A DNA stretch of 64,000 bases from contig NZ_JACNMJ010000005.1 of NCBI RefSeq assembly GCF_014526325.1, forward strand, positions 62,001 through 126,000, given 5' to 3'. The translations under genes were made by a program, and so were the position numbers. Numbering within the stretch: position 1 is the stretch's first letter; every line of letters starts with the position of its first letter. Origin of the DNA: Psychroserpens algicola. GTDB lineage: Bacteria > Bacteroidota > Bacteroidia > Flavobacteriales > Flavobacteriaceae. The notes beneath the pieces are model-generated. The model had not been told where the DNA came from, made no database searches, and was given only the letters and a program-made list of their open reading frames with translations. This document shows positions 53,588 to 63,067 of this stretch, piece by piece.

Positions 53588-53605
53588 GATCAAATAAATA
53601 AGGAT

Positions 53606-54052
53606 ATGAAACTAAATTGGGGAACAGGAATTGTACTGGCATTTATAGGCTTTATTAGCTTTATCATGTATTTCGTAATAAATATGAATACCGTTAAAAA
53701 ATATGACACATCATTAGTAACTGAGAATTATTATAAAGCCGAATTAGAATATCAAAATGATATTAATAAGGAAACTAATGCTAAAGAATTAACCACAAAT
53801 ATCACTTGGAAAAGAACCGAACAAGGTTTAGAAATTTCGTTTCCTGAAACCATGGAGGCTAATCAGATTACAGGAAAAGTGTTCCTATATAGACCATCTA
53901 ATGAACATGTAGACTTTGAAACTGCAATTTCATTGTCTCACCACAATTTGCTCATACCTGACAAGCGTTTGTTAGATGGTCGTTGGAACATTAAAGTGGA
54001 CTGGCAATATAACGGAAAATCATATCTCTACAAAAAAGAAATCGTTTACTAA
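53606..54052 (+). CDS. FixH family protein (CcoH)
   Basis: A 148-aa protein with one N-terminal helix (about 6-26, TGIVLAFIGFISFIMYFVIN) and a FixH-type extracytoplasmic part: YYKAELEYQNDINKETNAKEL near 45-65, then a small beta domain (GKVFLYRPSNEHVDFETAISL). It probably assists cbb3 oxidase assembly. The ATG at 53606 (MKLNWGTGIVL) is chosen; a longer frame from 53519 would translate the palindromic repeat. It ends 4 bp before the next gene. Confidence 0.88.
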   Translation: MKLNWGTGIVLAFIGFISFIMYFVINMNTVKKYDTSLVTENYYKAELEYQNDINKETNAKELTTNITWKRTEQGLEISFPETMEANQITGKVFLYRPSNEHVDFETAISLSHHNLLIPDKRLLDGRWNIKVDWQYNGKSYLYKKEIVY

Positions 54053-54056
54053 AATC

Positions 54057-54758
54057 ATGCTTTGGTCTGCACTCATATTTGGTCTTTTAGGTAGCTTTCA
54101 CTGCGTTGGCATGTGTGGCCCTATTGCTTTTATGCTTCCTGTAGACAGAACTAATTCGATAAATAAGTTGGTTCAAATTTTCTCTTATCACTTCGGAAGG
54201 CTCATGGCTTACGGACTTATCGGACTTGTTTTTGGCTTAGTAGGTAAAGGGTTATATCTCTTCGGAATACAGCAACAGTTATCTATAGTTATTGGGGTTT
54301 TAATGATTGCTGTCGTGTTGATTCCTGTGCAAACTTTTAACACATATAACTTTTCTAAACCCATACACAGAGTCATTTCAAAAGTTAAATCGGCGTTGGG
54401 ACAAGCTTTAAAAAAGAAAACAGCTGACACCTTTTTAACCATTGGATTTTTAAACGGGTTTTTACCTTGCGGATTAGTATATATGGCTGTTTTTGCTTCT
54501 TTAGCCATGCAGAATGCTGCACAAGGAAGCTTGTACATGATGTTGTTTGGCTTGGGAACTATACCATTAATGACCACAGCGATTTACCTGGGTAAGTTTT
54601 TAAATTCTGGCATCAAACAACGCATTCAAAAAGCAATTCCTGTGTTTGTGATCATCATAGGAATCTTATTTATTATTCGCGGTATGGGATTAGGGATTCC
54701 TTACGTATCGCCTGCACCATTTACAGATATGGCTTCCAGTACGATTGAGTGTCATTAA
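54057..54758 (+). CDS. Sulfite exporter TauE/SafE (UreH-like) family membrane protein
   Basis: A 233-aa membrane protein with about six helices. The opening LWSALIFGLLGSFHCVGMCGPIAF carries the GxxHCxGMCGP signature of this family, which is associated with copper/heavy-metal handling in cbb3 clusters and is sometimes called the CcoH-neighbour or SafE. FLPCGLVYMAVFASLA is the second conserved half. The exported species is unknown. ATG 54057 is used; longer frames overlap fixH. Its stop codon overlaps an Fnr-like box for the next gene. Confidence 0.86.
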   Translation: MLWSALIFGLLGSFHCVGMCGPIAFMLPVDRTNSINKLVQIFSYHFGRLMAYGLIGLVFGLVGKGLYLFGIQQQLSIVIGVLMIAVVLIPVQTFNTYNFSKPIHRVISKVKSALGQALKKKTADTFLTIGFLNGFLPCGLVYMAVFASLAMQNAAQGSLYMMLFGLGTIPLMTTAIYLGKFLNSGIKQRIQKAIPVFVIIIGILFIIRGMGLGIPYVSPAPFTDMASSTIECH

Positions 54759-54771
54759 TGACATATATCAT
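54758..54771. promoter_or_regulatory. Fnr-like box before the universal stress protein gene
   Basis: ATGAC-ATAT-ATCAT. Centre 36.5 bp before the last base of TAACTTAA (54794-54801), a partial -7 box, the same spacing as at ccoI and ccoS. Confidence 0.68.
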
Positions 54772-54820
54772 AGTTTTTATACATCATTCTTGGTAACTTA
54801 ATGTTCAAAATTAGAAAACG

Positions 54821-55618
54821 ATGAAAAACATTTTACTTCTTACAGATTTTTCTGACAATTCATTAAATGCGATACGTTATGCCTTGCGTTTTTTTAAATC
54901 AGACAGCTGTAATTTTTACCTGATGAATGTCTGTAAAGTCAAATCTTTTATTTCTGATGATTTGATGCTTTCGTCTCAAAACAGTATTTATGAATCTATA
55001 ATTGCAGAGCCTAAAGATAAACTCAGTCAACTTATAAAAGAATTACGAGAAGAGTTTAATAATGTAGAGCTAAATTTTGAAACTATTATAGATTTTGATC
55101 TCTTTACTGATGCCATTAATCAAGCCGTCAACACAAAAGACATTGATTTTGTGGTAATGGGAAGTAATGGCATTACTGGAGCTAGCGAAATCATTTTTGG
55201 CTCTAATACAGCTAATGTCATCAGAAAAGTAAAATGTAAAACATTGATAATCCCTGAAGGCTATCGTTTTAAAAATGTAAAGGAGCTATTGTTTCCTATA
55301 ACATCTGATGATGACCTAACGGAAAGCACATTAGAAGACATCGTTACCTTTATTAATTCGTATAAACTGCATACACATGTTTTACAACTTAACTCGCAAA
55401 ATAATCAGGCAGAAACCATATTGTATAAACTACCCGATAGTAATTTCAAAACCATAGATGATGTGCCTGTCGAATATGCAATTTCTAGTTATCTCCAAAC
55501 TAACACTATCGATTTGACCCTGTTTTTAGAACATTCGAAACCTTTTTTAGAACGGATTTTTAAGGCTTCACCTGCAAAAAACATCGCTAGTCCTTTATTA
55601 ATTTTTCATACCAACTAA
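54821..55618 (+). CDS. Universal stress protein (tandem UspA domains)
   Basis: A 265-aa cytosolic protein with two UspA-like domains. The first begins MKNILLLTDFSDNSLNAIRYAL and has the ATP-binding-type motif MGSNGITGASEIIFGSNTANVIRKVKCKTLIIP near residue 110-145. The second half (from about 150) is more divergent and lacks a clear glycine motif. Such proteins help survival in energy-limited or low-oxygen conditions. It starts behind an Fnr-like box at the end of the cbb3 cluster and is followed by a PNPOx-fold gene 24 bp later. Confidence 0.9.
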   Translation: MKNILLLTDFSDNSLNAIRYALRFFKSDSCNFYLMNVCKVKSFISDDLMLSSQNSIYESIIAEPKDKLSQLIKELREEFNNVELNFETIIDFDLFTDAINQAVNTKDIDFVVMGSNGITGASEIIFGSNTANVIRKVKCKTLIIPEGYRFKNVKELLFPITSDDDLTESTLEDIVTFINSYKLHTHVLQLNSQNNQAETILYKLPDSNFKTIDDVPVEYAISSYLQTNTIDLTLFLEHSKPFLERIFKASPAKNIASPLLIFHTN

Positions 55619-55642
55619 TTCTAATCTTTAATACCTAAACCC

Positions 55643-56095
55643 ATGATTATAAATTTAAAATCTAAAGACTGTGACTTTATTTTAAGTCATAATTATATAG
55701 GTTATTTATCTTATATCTATTTAAATAAACCTTATGTCGTTCCGATTACCTATTTTTTTAAAGATAACAGCATCATTTGTTATTCTTCTACAGGTCATAA
55801 AATAAATGCCATGCGAAAGCATCCGCATGTATCATTACAGGTGGCTTCAATTGATTCAGTATCAGAATGGAAATCTGTTTTAGTACATGGCGTTTACAAC
55901 GAAATAGAAGGCAGTGAAGCCAAAGCATTACTCCATGAATTTTCTTTAGGCATTAAAGATATTATCATGAGGATTGAACAAAAAGACTTAGATTACATAA
56001 GTGAATTTTCAGCTAAAATCTATAAAGAAGACTTACCAATAGTTTTTAAAATTGAAATAGAAGGTATTACTGGAAAATTGAGAAAAAATAATTAA
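55643..56095 (+). CDS. Pyridoxamine 5'-phosphate oxidase family (FMN-binding split barrel) protein
   Basis: A 150-aa protein of the NimA-like/PNPOx-like group: GYLSYIYLNKPYVVPITYFFKDNSIICYSSTGHKINAMRKHPHVSLQV, with the SxxGHKxxxMRxxP strings typical of flavin-binding split barrels (near 52-70). It likely binds a flavin, but the substrate is unknown; a role in nitroreduction or redox stress is possible. In the same unit as usp and 9 bp before deoD. Confidence 0.85.
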   Translation: MIINLKSKDCDFILSHNYIGYLSYIYLNKPYVVPITYFFKDNSIICYSSTGHKINAMRKHPHVSLQVASIDSVSEWKSVLVHGVYNEIEGSEAKALLHEFSLGIKDIIMRIEQKDLDYISEFSAKIYKEDLPIVFKIEIEGITGKLRKNN

Positions 56096-56104
56096 GTTCG
56101 TCCT

Positions 56105-56809
56105 ATGAGTACACATATAGAAGCAAAAAAAGGTGACATTGCCGAAACCGTTTTATTACCTGGTGATCCTATGAGAGCCAAATGGATTGCAGAAACCTTT
56201 TTTGAAAATCCAAAACAATATAATGATGTACGAGGCATGTATGGATATACTGGTACTTATAAAGGGAAACGTGTTTCAGTGCAAGGAACAGGTATGGGGA
56301 TTCCTTCATGTTTAATTTATTGCCATGAGCTCATCAATGATTATGGCGTTAAAAACTTAATTCGGGTTGGCTCTGCTGGCTCTTATCAAAAAGATATTCA
56401 ACTCCGTGACATTGTATTGGCCATGTCTGCCTCTTCTAATTCTGGAATTAATAATTCTCGATTTATAAATGCAGATTATGCACCAACAGCAAATTTTGAA
56501 CTATTTATAAAAGCTTGCGACTATGCCAAAGCGCATCATATTCCAATTAAAGCAGGCAATATTTTATCTTCTGATGAATTCTACCAAGATGACTTTGATG
56601 AATATAAAAAATGGGCCGAATTTGGTGTTTTATGTGTCGAAATGGAAACTGCAGGTTTGTATACCATAGCTGCAAAACACAATGTTAGCGCTTTATCCAT
56701 ACTGACCATTTCAGATTCTTTAGTTACTAATGAACACACCTCAGCAGATGAACGAGAATCAACTTTTAGTACAATGATTGAAATTGCATTAGGCACGCTA
56801 GACTACTAA
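56105..56809 (+). CDS. deoD: Purine-nucleoside phosphorylase DeoD-type
   Basis: A 234-aa phosphorylase that splits purine (deoxy)nucleosides with phosphate. Signature strings: VLLPGDPMRAKWIAETFFEN near residue 17, TGMGIPSCLIYCHELINDYG near 63 and RVGSAGSYQKDIQLRDIV near 88, with the base-binding/catalytic motif CVEMETAGLYTIAAKHN near 178 and the aspartate in TISDSLVT near 203. Length matches the hexameric bacterial form. Follows the PNPOx gene closely, though its metabolic link to the oxygen-response genes is not obvious. Confidence 0.95.
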   Translation: MSTHIEAKKGDIAETVLLPGDPMRAKWIAETFFENPKQYNDVRGMYGYTGTYKGKRVSVQGTGMGIPSCLIYCHELINDYGVKNLIRVGSAGSYQKDIQLRDIVLAMSASSNSGINNSRFINADYAPTANFELFIKACDYAKAHHIPIKAGNILSSDEFYQDDFDEYKKWAEFGVLCVEMETAGLYTIAAKHNVSALSILTISDSLVTNEHTSADERESTFSTMIEIALGTLDY

Positions 56810-56929
56810 TAATTCTTTTTTATTCTGAAAATAATATCATACAATAACGCTCTGCAATTCTTTTAACTTTTTTGCTTCATTATCTCTTCATTTGTTTTAG
56901 TATCTTTAAAGCAACTAAACCAAAAAATA

Positions 56930-59900
56930 ATGAAAAAATCTTTATTCCTGATGCTTTTCTTAGCATCTCTTTCCCTTATTGCACAAGACATTTCTCTGGA
57001 TGTTTTAAAAAACATGAAGCCTCGTAATATTGGTCCTGGCGGTATGTCTGGTCGTGTTACAGCTATCGATGCTGTTCATGAAAATCCGGATATAATGTAT
57101 GTTGGCACAGCTTCTGGAGGACTCTGGAAAAGTGAATCTGGAGGTATTACCTGGACCCCTATTTTTGACAACCAAGTTACCGCTTCTATTGGAGCCGTTG
57201 CTATTCAACAATCAAACCCGAGTGTCATTTGGGTTGGAACCGGAGAAGGTAATCCTAGAAATAGTTTAAATGGTGGTTATGGTATTTTCAAATCCTTAGA
57301 TGGAGGAAAAAGCTGGAAAGCCATGGGTTTAGAAAACACAAGACATATTCATCGTGTCATTATCGATCCGACAAATCCAGATATAGTTTATGTTGGAGCT
57401 ATTGGTTCTCCTTGGGGAGAACATCCTGAGCGTGGCGTATATAAAACGACAGATGGAGGAGTTACCTGGAAAAAAATATTATTTGCTAATAACAAAACCG
57501 GAGCTGCCGATTTAGTCATGGATCCTAAAAATCCTAATAAACTCATTGCTGCTATGTGGGAACACAAACGTGATCCTTGGTTTTTTAACTCAGGTGGTGA
57601 AGGCTCAGGATTACATATAACTCATGATGGCGGAACTACCTGGAAAAAGATTACAGATAAGGAAGGTTTTCCTGAAGGGAATCTCGGACGTATTGGTGTT
57701 GCCATAGCTCCAAACAAACCTAATATTATATATGCCTTGGTTGAAGCTAAAAAAAATGCACTGTATAAAAGTGAAGATGGTGGGTTCAACTGGAAAAAAA
57801 TTAATGATAAAAGTGATATAGGAAATCGACCATTCTACTATTCTGAGATTTATGTCGATCCGCAAAATGAAAATAGGGTCTACTCTGTATTTACGTATGT
57901 AAATGTTTCAGAAGATGGTGGAAAAAACTTCACTCAACTAATGCCAGCTTATGGAGTGAGTAATGGTGTACATCCCGATCATCATGCGTGGTGGATTCAT
58001 CCTGAAAATGGAAATTTCATGATTGATGGTAATGACGGAGGAATGAATATTACCAAAGATGGTGGAAAGTCATGGCGTTTTATAGGGAACTTACCAGTGG
58101 CTCAGTTTTACCATATAAACGTCGATAACGACATTCCATATAATGTCTATGGCGGAATGCAAGATAACGGTTCCTGGAGAGGTCCTGCTTACGTATGGAG
58201 AGATCAAGGCATTAGAAATAGCTATTGGCAAGAGATTAGTTTTGGAGATGGTTTTGACGTGGTTCCAGATCGTGACGATTCAAGATATGGTTGGTCTATG
58301 AGTCAGCAAGGTTATGTAAGTCGTTATGATTGGGAAACGGGAAACAACTATCTGGTAAGACCAACACATCCAGATCCAGAAGTTAAATTACGTTTTAACT
58401 GGAATTCGGCAATAAATATTGACCCCTTTAATAATAGTACGATTTACTTCGGAAGTCAGTTTGTCCATAAATCAACCGACAAAGGTGACACATGGAGCAT
58501 TATTTCACCTGATTTAACTACAAATGACCCTGAAAAACAAAAGCAATCAGAAAGTGGAGGACTTACAATGGATGCGACAGGTGCTGAAAATCACACCACT
58601 ATTTTAGTTATTGAACCTTCAGAACTTGAACAAAATATGCTTTGGGTTGGAACCGATGATGGAAAAGTACATTATACAACCAATGGAGGTAACTCCTGGA
58701 CCGATGTTACAAAAAACATTAAAGGTTTACCTGCCGGAAGTTGGATTGCTCAAATTAAAGCGTCTAACAAAACTAAAGGAGAAGCTTTATTAATCGCTAA
58801 TGATTACAGACGATTTAATTACACACCTTACGCTTATAGAACTAAAGACTATGGTAAAACCTGGACACGCATTGTAGATGCTAACGATGTTGAAAGCTAT
58901 ACCTTATCAATTGTCGAAGACCCTGTAGAATCAAACCTCTTGTTTTTAGGAACAGATGACGGACTCTATATATCGTTTGATGCAGGAAATAAATGGACGA
59001 AATGGACGAATGGTTTCCCTACCGTTTCCGTAAAAGATTTAGTTATTCATCCGCGTGAACACGACTTAATAATCGGAACATTTGGTCGTGCTGCCTGGAT
59101 ACTCGATGATATTCGCCCGCTAAGAGCTATTGCTAAAAACAAACAAGTTGTCAATCAAAAATTAGAGTTATTTGAACCTCCAACAGCCTACCAGGCCGCT
59201 TACCAACAACCAACCGGAAGTCGATTTGGAGCAGATGCCATGTATCATGGCGAAAACAGAGGTTATGGTGCAAGACTATCTTATTTTGTGAAAATTGATG
59301 ATATGAAAAAAGCTACTGATGCTAAAATGGAAGACAAAGCAGAGGATGATGACACTGACGATTCAGAAAAAAAAGACGCCAAATTTAAATGGGATTCTAT
59401 TCACCTTAAAGTATATGATGGTGATCGTTTGATACGCACTTTAAAACAAAAAGCTCCAGACTCGACTGGATTGTATAAATGGTCATGGTATATGGATGAA
59501 GCTGGAGTAGATTATCCTTCAAAACGTATCCGCAAACGTACTAATGAACGTGGTGGTATAAGTGTAAAACCAGGAACTTATAAGGCCGTTATGAGTTTTG
59601 GAGACCAGTCTTCTGAAACAATGATAACTGTAAAATTAGATCCGAGGTTAAACACATCTATAGCCAATGTGAATCAGGTTTACGATCATTATAAGAAACT
59701 AGAGACCATGCAGCAAACTGCTGCCGATGCTGTGCAGCAATTAGTTGAAAGTAAAACGATTGCCTTAGACTACCAATCATCACTTAAAAAACTAGATAAA
59801 GACAAGTACAAAGAAGATATCAAAGCTTCTAAAGCCATTGTTAAGCAAATGGATAGCATTATTGATAAATTCTTAGGAAAAGAAGACAAACGACAAGGGA

Positions 59901-60145
59901 TTACCAGAAATCCTGAAGTCACTGTTATGCAACGTTTAAATCTAGCTAGAAACTATGTGGGAAGTCGCCAGAATGGAATTTCATCTACCGAAACCACTTT
60001 AATTAAAAATGCGAAAGCAGCTTTAGAAAGTGTTTTAAACGAAACAAATACATTCTTTAATACGACTTGGGCACCTTACCGCAACAAAATGGAACAGCTA
60101 CAAACCAATCCTTTTAAGGATATTAAAACATTCAAATTAGATTAA
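56930..60145 (+). CDS. Large exported BNR/Asp-box repeat protein (VPS10/sortilin-like propellers)
   Basis: A 1071-aa exported protein with signal peptide ending near LIAQD (residue 20). About ten Asp-box motifs are seen, for example ESGGITWTPI, SLDGGKSWKAM, TTDGGVTWKKI, THDGGTTWKKI, SEDGGFNWKKI, TKDGGKSWRFI, STDKGDTWSII, TTNGGNSWTDV and TKDYGKTWTRI, so the first ~720 residues should form one or two beta propellers. A DxD/E-rich acidic stretch (about 798-815) and a long helical C-terminus follow. No T9SS tail. Commonly annotated as glycosyl hydrolase, but no catalytic residues are evident. It precedes an S9 peptidase gene by 21 bp and may be in one operon. Confidence 0.87.
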   Translation: MKKSLFLMLFLASLSLIAQDISLDVLKNMKPRNIGPGGMSGRVTAIDAVHENPDIMYVGTASGGLWKSESGGITWTPIFDNQVTASIGAVAIQQSNPSVIWVGTGEGNPRNSLNGGYGIFKSLDGGKSWKAMGLENTRHIHRVIIDPTNPDIVYVGAIGSPWGEHPERGVYKTTDGGVTWKKILFANNKTGAADLVMDPKNPNKLIAAMWEHKRDPWFFNSGGEGSGLHITHDGGTTWKKITDKEGFPEGNLGRIGVAIAPNKPNIIYALVEAKKNALYKSEDGGFNWKKINDKSDIGNRPFYYSEIYVDPQNENRVYSVFTYVNVSEDGGKNFTQLMPAYGVSNGVHPDHHAWWIHPENGNFMIDGNDGGMNITKDGGKSWRFIGNLPVAQFYHINVDNDIPYNVYGGMQDNGSWRGPAYVWRDQGIRNSYWQEISFGDGFDVVPDRDDSRYGWSMSQQGYVSRYDWETGNNYLVRPTHPDPEVKLRFNWNSAINIDPFNNSTIYFGSQFVHKSTDKGDTWSIISPDLTTNDPEKQKQSESGGLTMDATGAENHTTILVIEPSELEQNMLWVGTDDGKVHYTTNGGNSWTDVTKNIKGLPAGSWIAQIKASNKTKGEALLIANDYRRFNYTPYAYRTKDYGKTWTRIVDANDVESYTLSIVEDPVESNLLFLGTDDGLYISFDAGNKWTKWTNGFPTVSVKDLVIHPREHDLIIGTFGRAAWILDDIRPLRAIAKNKQVVNQKLELFEPPTAYQAAYQQPTGSRFGADAMYHGENRGYGARLSYFVKIDDMKKATDAKMEDKAEDDDTDDSEKKDAKFKWDSIHLKVYDGDRLIRTLKQKAPDSTGLYKWSWYMDEAGVDYPSKRIRKRTNERGGISVKPGTYKAVMSFGDQSSETMITVKLDPRLNTSIANVNQVYDHYKKLETMQQTAADAVQQLVESKTIALDYQSSLKKLDKDKYKEDIKASKAIVKQMDSIIDKFLGKEDKRQGITRNPEVTVMQRLNLARNYVGSRQNGISSTETTLIKNAKAALESVLNETNTFFNTTWAPYRNKMEQLQTNPFKDIKTFKLD

Positions 60146-60166
60146 TAACATACAAAAGCAATAATT

Positions 60167-62119
60167 ATGAAAACAAAAATCTTAGGATTATGCCTCACCA
60201 TACTTATGTTTTCCTGCAAAGAGGAATCTAAAGAAAAAGCTATGGCAGAACGTGAAATACAAGAATACAGTATCGAACAATTTATGGATAATGAAGCCGT
60301 TGGAGGTGGAAGTTTTTCTGCTGACAACAGTAATCTTCTTGTCTCAAGTAACCGTTCAGGTATTTATAACGCTTACACCATTCCCGTTACAGGAGGTGAT
60401 ATGACAGCGATTACAACATCTGACAGTACTTCTGTATTTGCAGAGTCTTACTTTCCTAATGACAATAGAATGTTACTTAGTGCAGATGGAAATGGTGACG
60501 AAATTGATCATCTTTTTGTAAGAGAAACTGACGGAACTGTAAAAGACATTACTCCAGAAAAAGGTGCGAAATCTAGTTTCTACGGATGGTCTGAAGATGA
60601 CAACTATTTATATTATGGATCTAATAAAAGAAATCCTAAGTATTTTGATGTCTACAAAATGTCTATTTCAGATTATACGTCTGAAATGATTTATCAAGAT
60701 GATAGCGGACTTACCTTTTCAGGGATGTCTGATGATGAAAATTATTTTGCTTTAACACAGTCTTTAAACACGAATGATAGTGACCTCTTTCTTTATAACG
60801 TCGCGACCAAAGAGAAAATTAAGATTAATGATAATCAAAGTAAAAATTCTGCTCAGGACTTTTCCAAAGATAATAGCCTATTTTACTATTCAACCGATGA
60901 TGGCTCAGAGTTTTCATACCTTATGTCATACAATTTAAAGACAAAAGAAAAAAAGAAAGTTTTAGAAAAAGCCTGGGATATTATGGGAAGTGGATTTACA
61001 TCTAACGGAACATATATGGTTGTGTATGTTAATGAAGATGGAAAAAATGCAATTGATGTTTTAGATGCCGAGACAATGACACCTATTGAATTGCCTGATT
61101 TTGGTGAGAAAAGTATCACCAGTGTTAGTTTTAGCGATGATGAAACATGGATGCGTATGTATGTAGGAGGCTCAAACTCTCCATCTGATTTATACACCTA
61201 TAATTTAGATACAAAAGCACAGCATAAACTTACAAGCGTACTAAATAAGGAAATCAATGGTGACGATTTGGTGACTGCAAAAGTAATTCGTTATAAATCA
61301 TTTGATGGTACAATTATTCCAGCAATTTATTACCTACCACATCAGGCTTCAGAAGATAACAAAGTTCCTGCTATGGTTTGGGTTCATGGTGGTCCTGGAG
61401 GTCAAACACGTCAAGGCTTTAGCTCACTAATTCAGTATATGGTCAATCATGGTTATGCAGTTTTGGCTGTCAATAATCGCGGAAGTAGCGGCTATGGAAA
61501 AACGTTTTATCAAATGGATGATTTAAATCATGGAGAAAAAGATTTACAAGATTGTGTAGAGGGCAAAAACTGGCTCGCTACACAGTCAGAAATTGATGCA
61601 GATAAAATTGGAATTATTGGAGGCTCTTATGGAGGCTACATGACTATGGCAGCCCTTACCTACACTCCTGAAGAATTTGATGTTGGAGTTAATATATATG
61701 GTGTTACCAATTGGATAAGAACACTTAAAAGCATTCCACCATATTGGGAATCATTTAGAGAATCATTATATAAAGAACTAGGTGATCCTTATTCTGCAGA
61801 TTCGGTTCGATTAAAGCGTATTTCACCATTATTCCACACAGATAAAGTCACAAAACCACTTATGGTATTACAAGGTGCACAAGATCCTAGAGTGTTACAA
61901 GTGGAGTCTGATGAAATTGTTGAAGGAGTAAGAAAAAATAACGTTCCTGTTGAATATGTATTATTTGAAGACGAAGGTCATGGTTTTATTAAAAAAGAAA
62001 ATCAGATTGAATCCTACAGTAGGATTTTAAAGTTTTTAGACAAACACCTCAAAAAAGAAAATGCGCCTTTAGATGGAGAAACTGAAAGCACTGAAATTGA
62101 AGTCGAAACCACAAAATAA
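60167..62119 (+). CDS. S9 family peptidase (prolyl oligopeptidase type), lipoprotein
   Basis: A 650-aa serine peptidase, anchored by a lipobox (MFSC near residue 17). The N-terminal beta propeller of PD40-type repeats (about 40-370) is followed by an alpha/beta-hydrolase domain: VWVHGGPGGQTRQGF near 405, nucleophile Ser in IIGGSYGGYMTMAAL near 485, the Asp in LQGAQDPRVLQ near 570 and His in EDEGHGFIKKEN near 605. The catalytic triad is intact. It probably releases dipeptides from imported oligopeptides in the periplasm. A strong terminator follows. Confidence 0.94.
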   Translation: MKTKILGLCLTILMFSCKEESKEKAMAEREIQEYSIEQFMDNEAVGGGSFSADNSNLLVSSNRSGIYNAYTIPVTGGDMTAITTSDSTSVFAESYFPNDNRMLLSADGNGDEIDHLFVRETDGTVKDITPEKGAKSSFYGWSEDDNYLYYGSNKRNPKYFDVYKMSISDYTSEMIYQDDSGLTFSGMSDDENYFALTQSLNTNDSDLFLYNVATKEKIKINDNQSKNSAQDFSKDNSLFYYSTDDGSEFSYLMSYNLKTKEKKKVLEKAWDIMGSGFTSNGTYMVVYVNEDGKNAIDVLDAETMTPIELPDFGEKSITSVSFSDDETWMRMYVGGSNSPSDLYTYNLDTKAQHKLTSVLNKEINGDDLVTAKVIRYKSFDGTIIPAIYYLPHQASEDNKVPAMVWVHGGPGGQTRQGFSSLIQYMVNHGYAVLAVNNRGSSGYGKTFYQMDDLNHGEKDLQDCVEGKNWLATQSEIDADKIGIIGGSYGGYMTMAALTYTPEEFDVGVNIYGVTNWIRTLKSIPPYWESFRESLYKELGDPYSADSVRLKRISPLFHTDKVTKPLMVLQGAQDPRVLQVESDEIVEGVRKNNVPVEYVLFEDEGHGFIKKENQIESYSRILKFLDKHLKKENAPLDGETESTEIEVETTK

Positions 62120-62140
62120 TTCTTCTCAATTAACATCATT

Positions 62141-62173
62141 AAAAAGCTTGAGCATATAACTCAAGCTTTTTTT
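62141..62173 (+). terminator. Terminator after the S9 peptidase gene
   Basis: Perfect 12-bp stem AAAAAGCTTGAG/CTCAAGCTTTTT with loop CATATAA and a T run; it may also serve the converging usp gene. Confidence 0.8.
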
Positions 62174-62201
62174 GTTTTAGATAAAAATCTAATACTTAAA
62201 A

Positions 62202-63023
62202 CTAAATCTTAAATGTGATTACAGGCAGTGTCGCATGATTTGCAACATCTTCAGAAATGCTTCCTGTAAAGAAATGTGCCAGACCTTTTCTTCCATGAGT
62301 AGGCACTGCAATTAAATCGGCTCCCAAAAGGCTTGAAGCGTTCAATATTCCTTTTTCTACAGTATAATCTGATATGTAATGTACATCATTAAGTTTATCT
62401 AAATTCCCATCGGCTTTTTGAAGAAAATTAGCTACTGTTTGTTCCATTTCAGCTGAACTCTTAAAACCTTCACCAGGCACATTAACATAAATAAGTTTAA
62501 TACTATCAAATAACTGACGTGCTTTTAGATAGGGTTCAACCATGCTTTCAGAGAAATCACTAGCAAAAGTTACGGTTTCAAAATCTAATTTAGTAGGCTT
62601 TTGTTTGACTACTAAAACTGGTATTTCAGAATATCTCACCACTTTTTCTGTATTTGAACCAACAAAAATTTCCGATAAACCACTTGTTCCGTGCGATCCC
62701 ATAACAATCATATCAGCATTGTGTTCTTGAGCTACTTCAGCAACTTCGCTAAACACTTTAAAATGTTTAACTATTGGTGTGACCTTGATGCCTTCTAAAT
62801 AATCTTTATCTAAGTATGTTTCAAACTTTTGCTCTGCAAGTTTTAAATAGAATACCATTTTTTCATTTTGATCATTACTGGAGTTAATTAAGCTTCCCTT
62901 TTCAAGTTCAAGCATATGTAAAACTATTAGATCTGCATGATTTCGTTTTGCTAAAATGGCAGCAGTTTCTAGTGCATATTCAGAGTATTCAGAAAAATCT
63001 ATTGGTACTATTATCTTGTCCAT
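62202..63023 (-). CDS. Universal stress protein (tandem UspA domains)
   Basis: A 273-aa protein with two Usp domains. The first starts DKIIVPIDFSEYSEYALETAAILAKRN and has the ATP-binding motif MGSHGTSGLSEIFVGSNTEKVVRYSEIPVLVV near 108-140 (GxxGxSG, GSxT). The second ends with VPTHGRKGLAHFFTGSISEDVANHATLPVITFKI, also well conserved. It lies 44 bp downstream of hemN on the same strand and is probably co-transcribed with it. No ATGAC-N4-ATCAT box is seen in that short gap. Confidence 0.92.
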   Translation of the reverse strand: MDKIIVPIDFSEYSEYALETAAILAKRNHADLIVLHMLELEKGSLINSSNDQNEKMVFYLKLAEQKFETYLDKDYLEGIKVTPIVKHFKVFSEVAEVAQEHNADMIVMGSHGTSGLSEIFVGSNTEKVVRYSEIPVLVVKQKPTKLDFETVTFASDFSESMVEPYLKARQLFDSIKLIYVNVPGEGFKSSAEMEQTVANFLQKADGNLDKLNDVHYISDYTVEKGILNASSLLGADLIAVPTHGRKGLAHFFTGSISEDVANHATLPVITFKI

Positions 63024-63067
63024 AATTACTATATTTAGTGTTTGTTTTATAAAAGTCAGACCATCAC

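Noticed and set aside
53519-53605. N-terminal extension of FixH from TTG at 53519
   Set aside because: It would translate the palindromic intergenic element; the ATG at 53606 directly precedes a typical FixH beginning.
53976-54056. N-terminal extension of the SafE-like protein
   Set aside because: The extension overlaps fixH in another frame and starts with a polar stretch unlike the family; ATG 54057 begins with the first membrane helix.
56930-60145. Glycosyl hydrolase activity for the 1071-aa BNR protein
   Set aside because: Asp-boxes alone do not show sialidase-type catalysis; no arginine triad or nucleophile was recognised.
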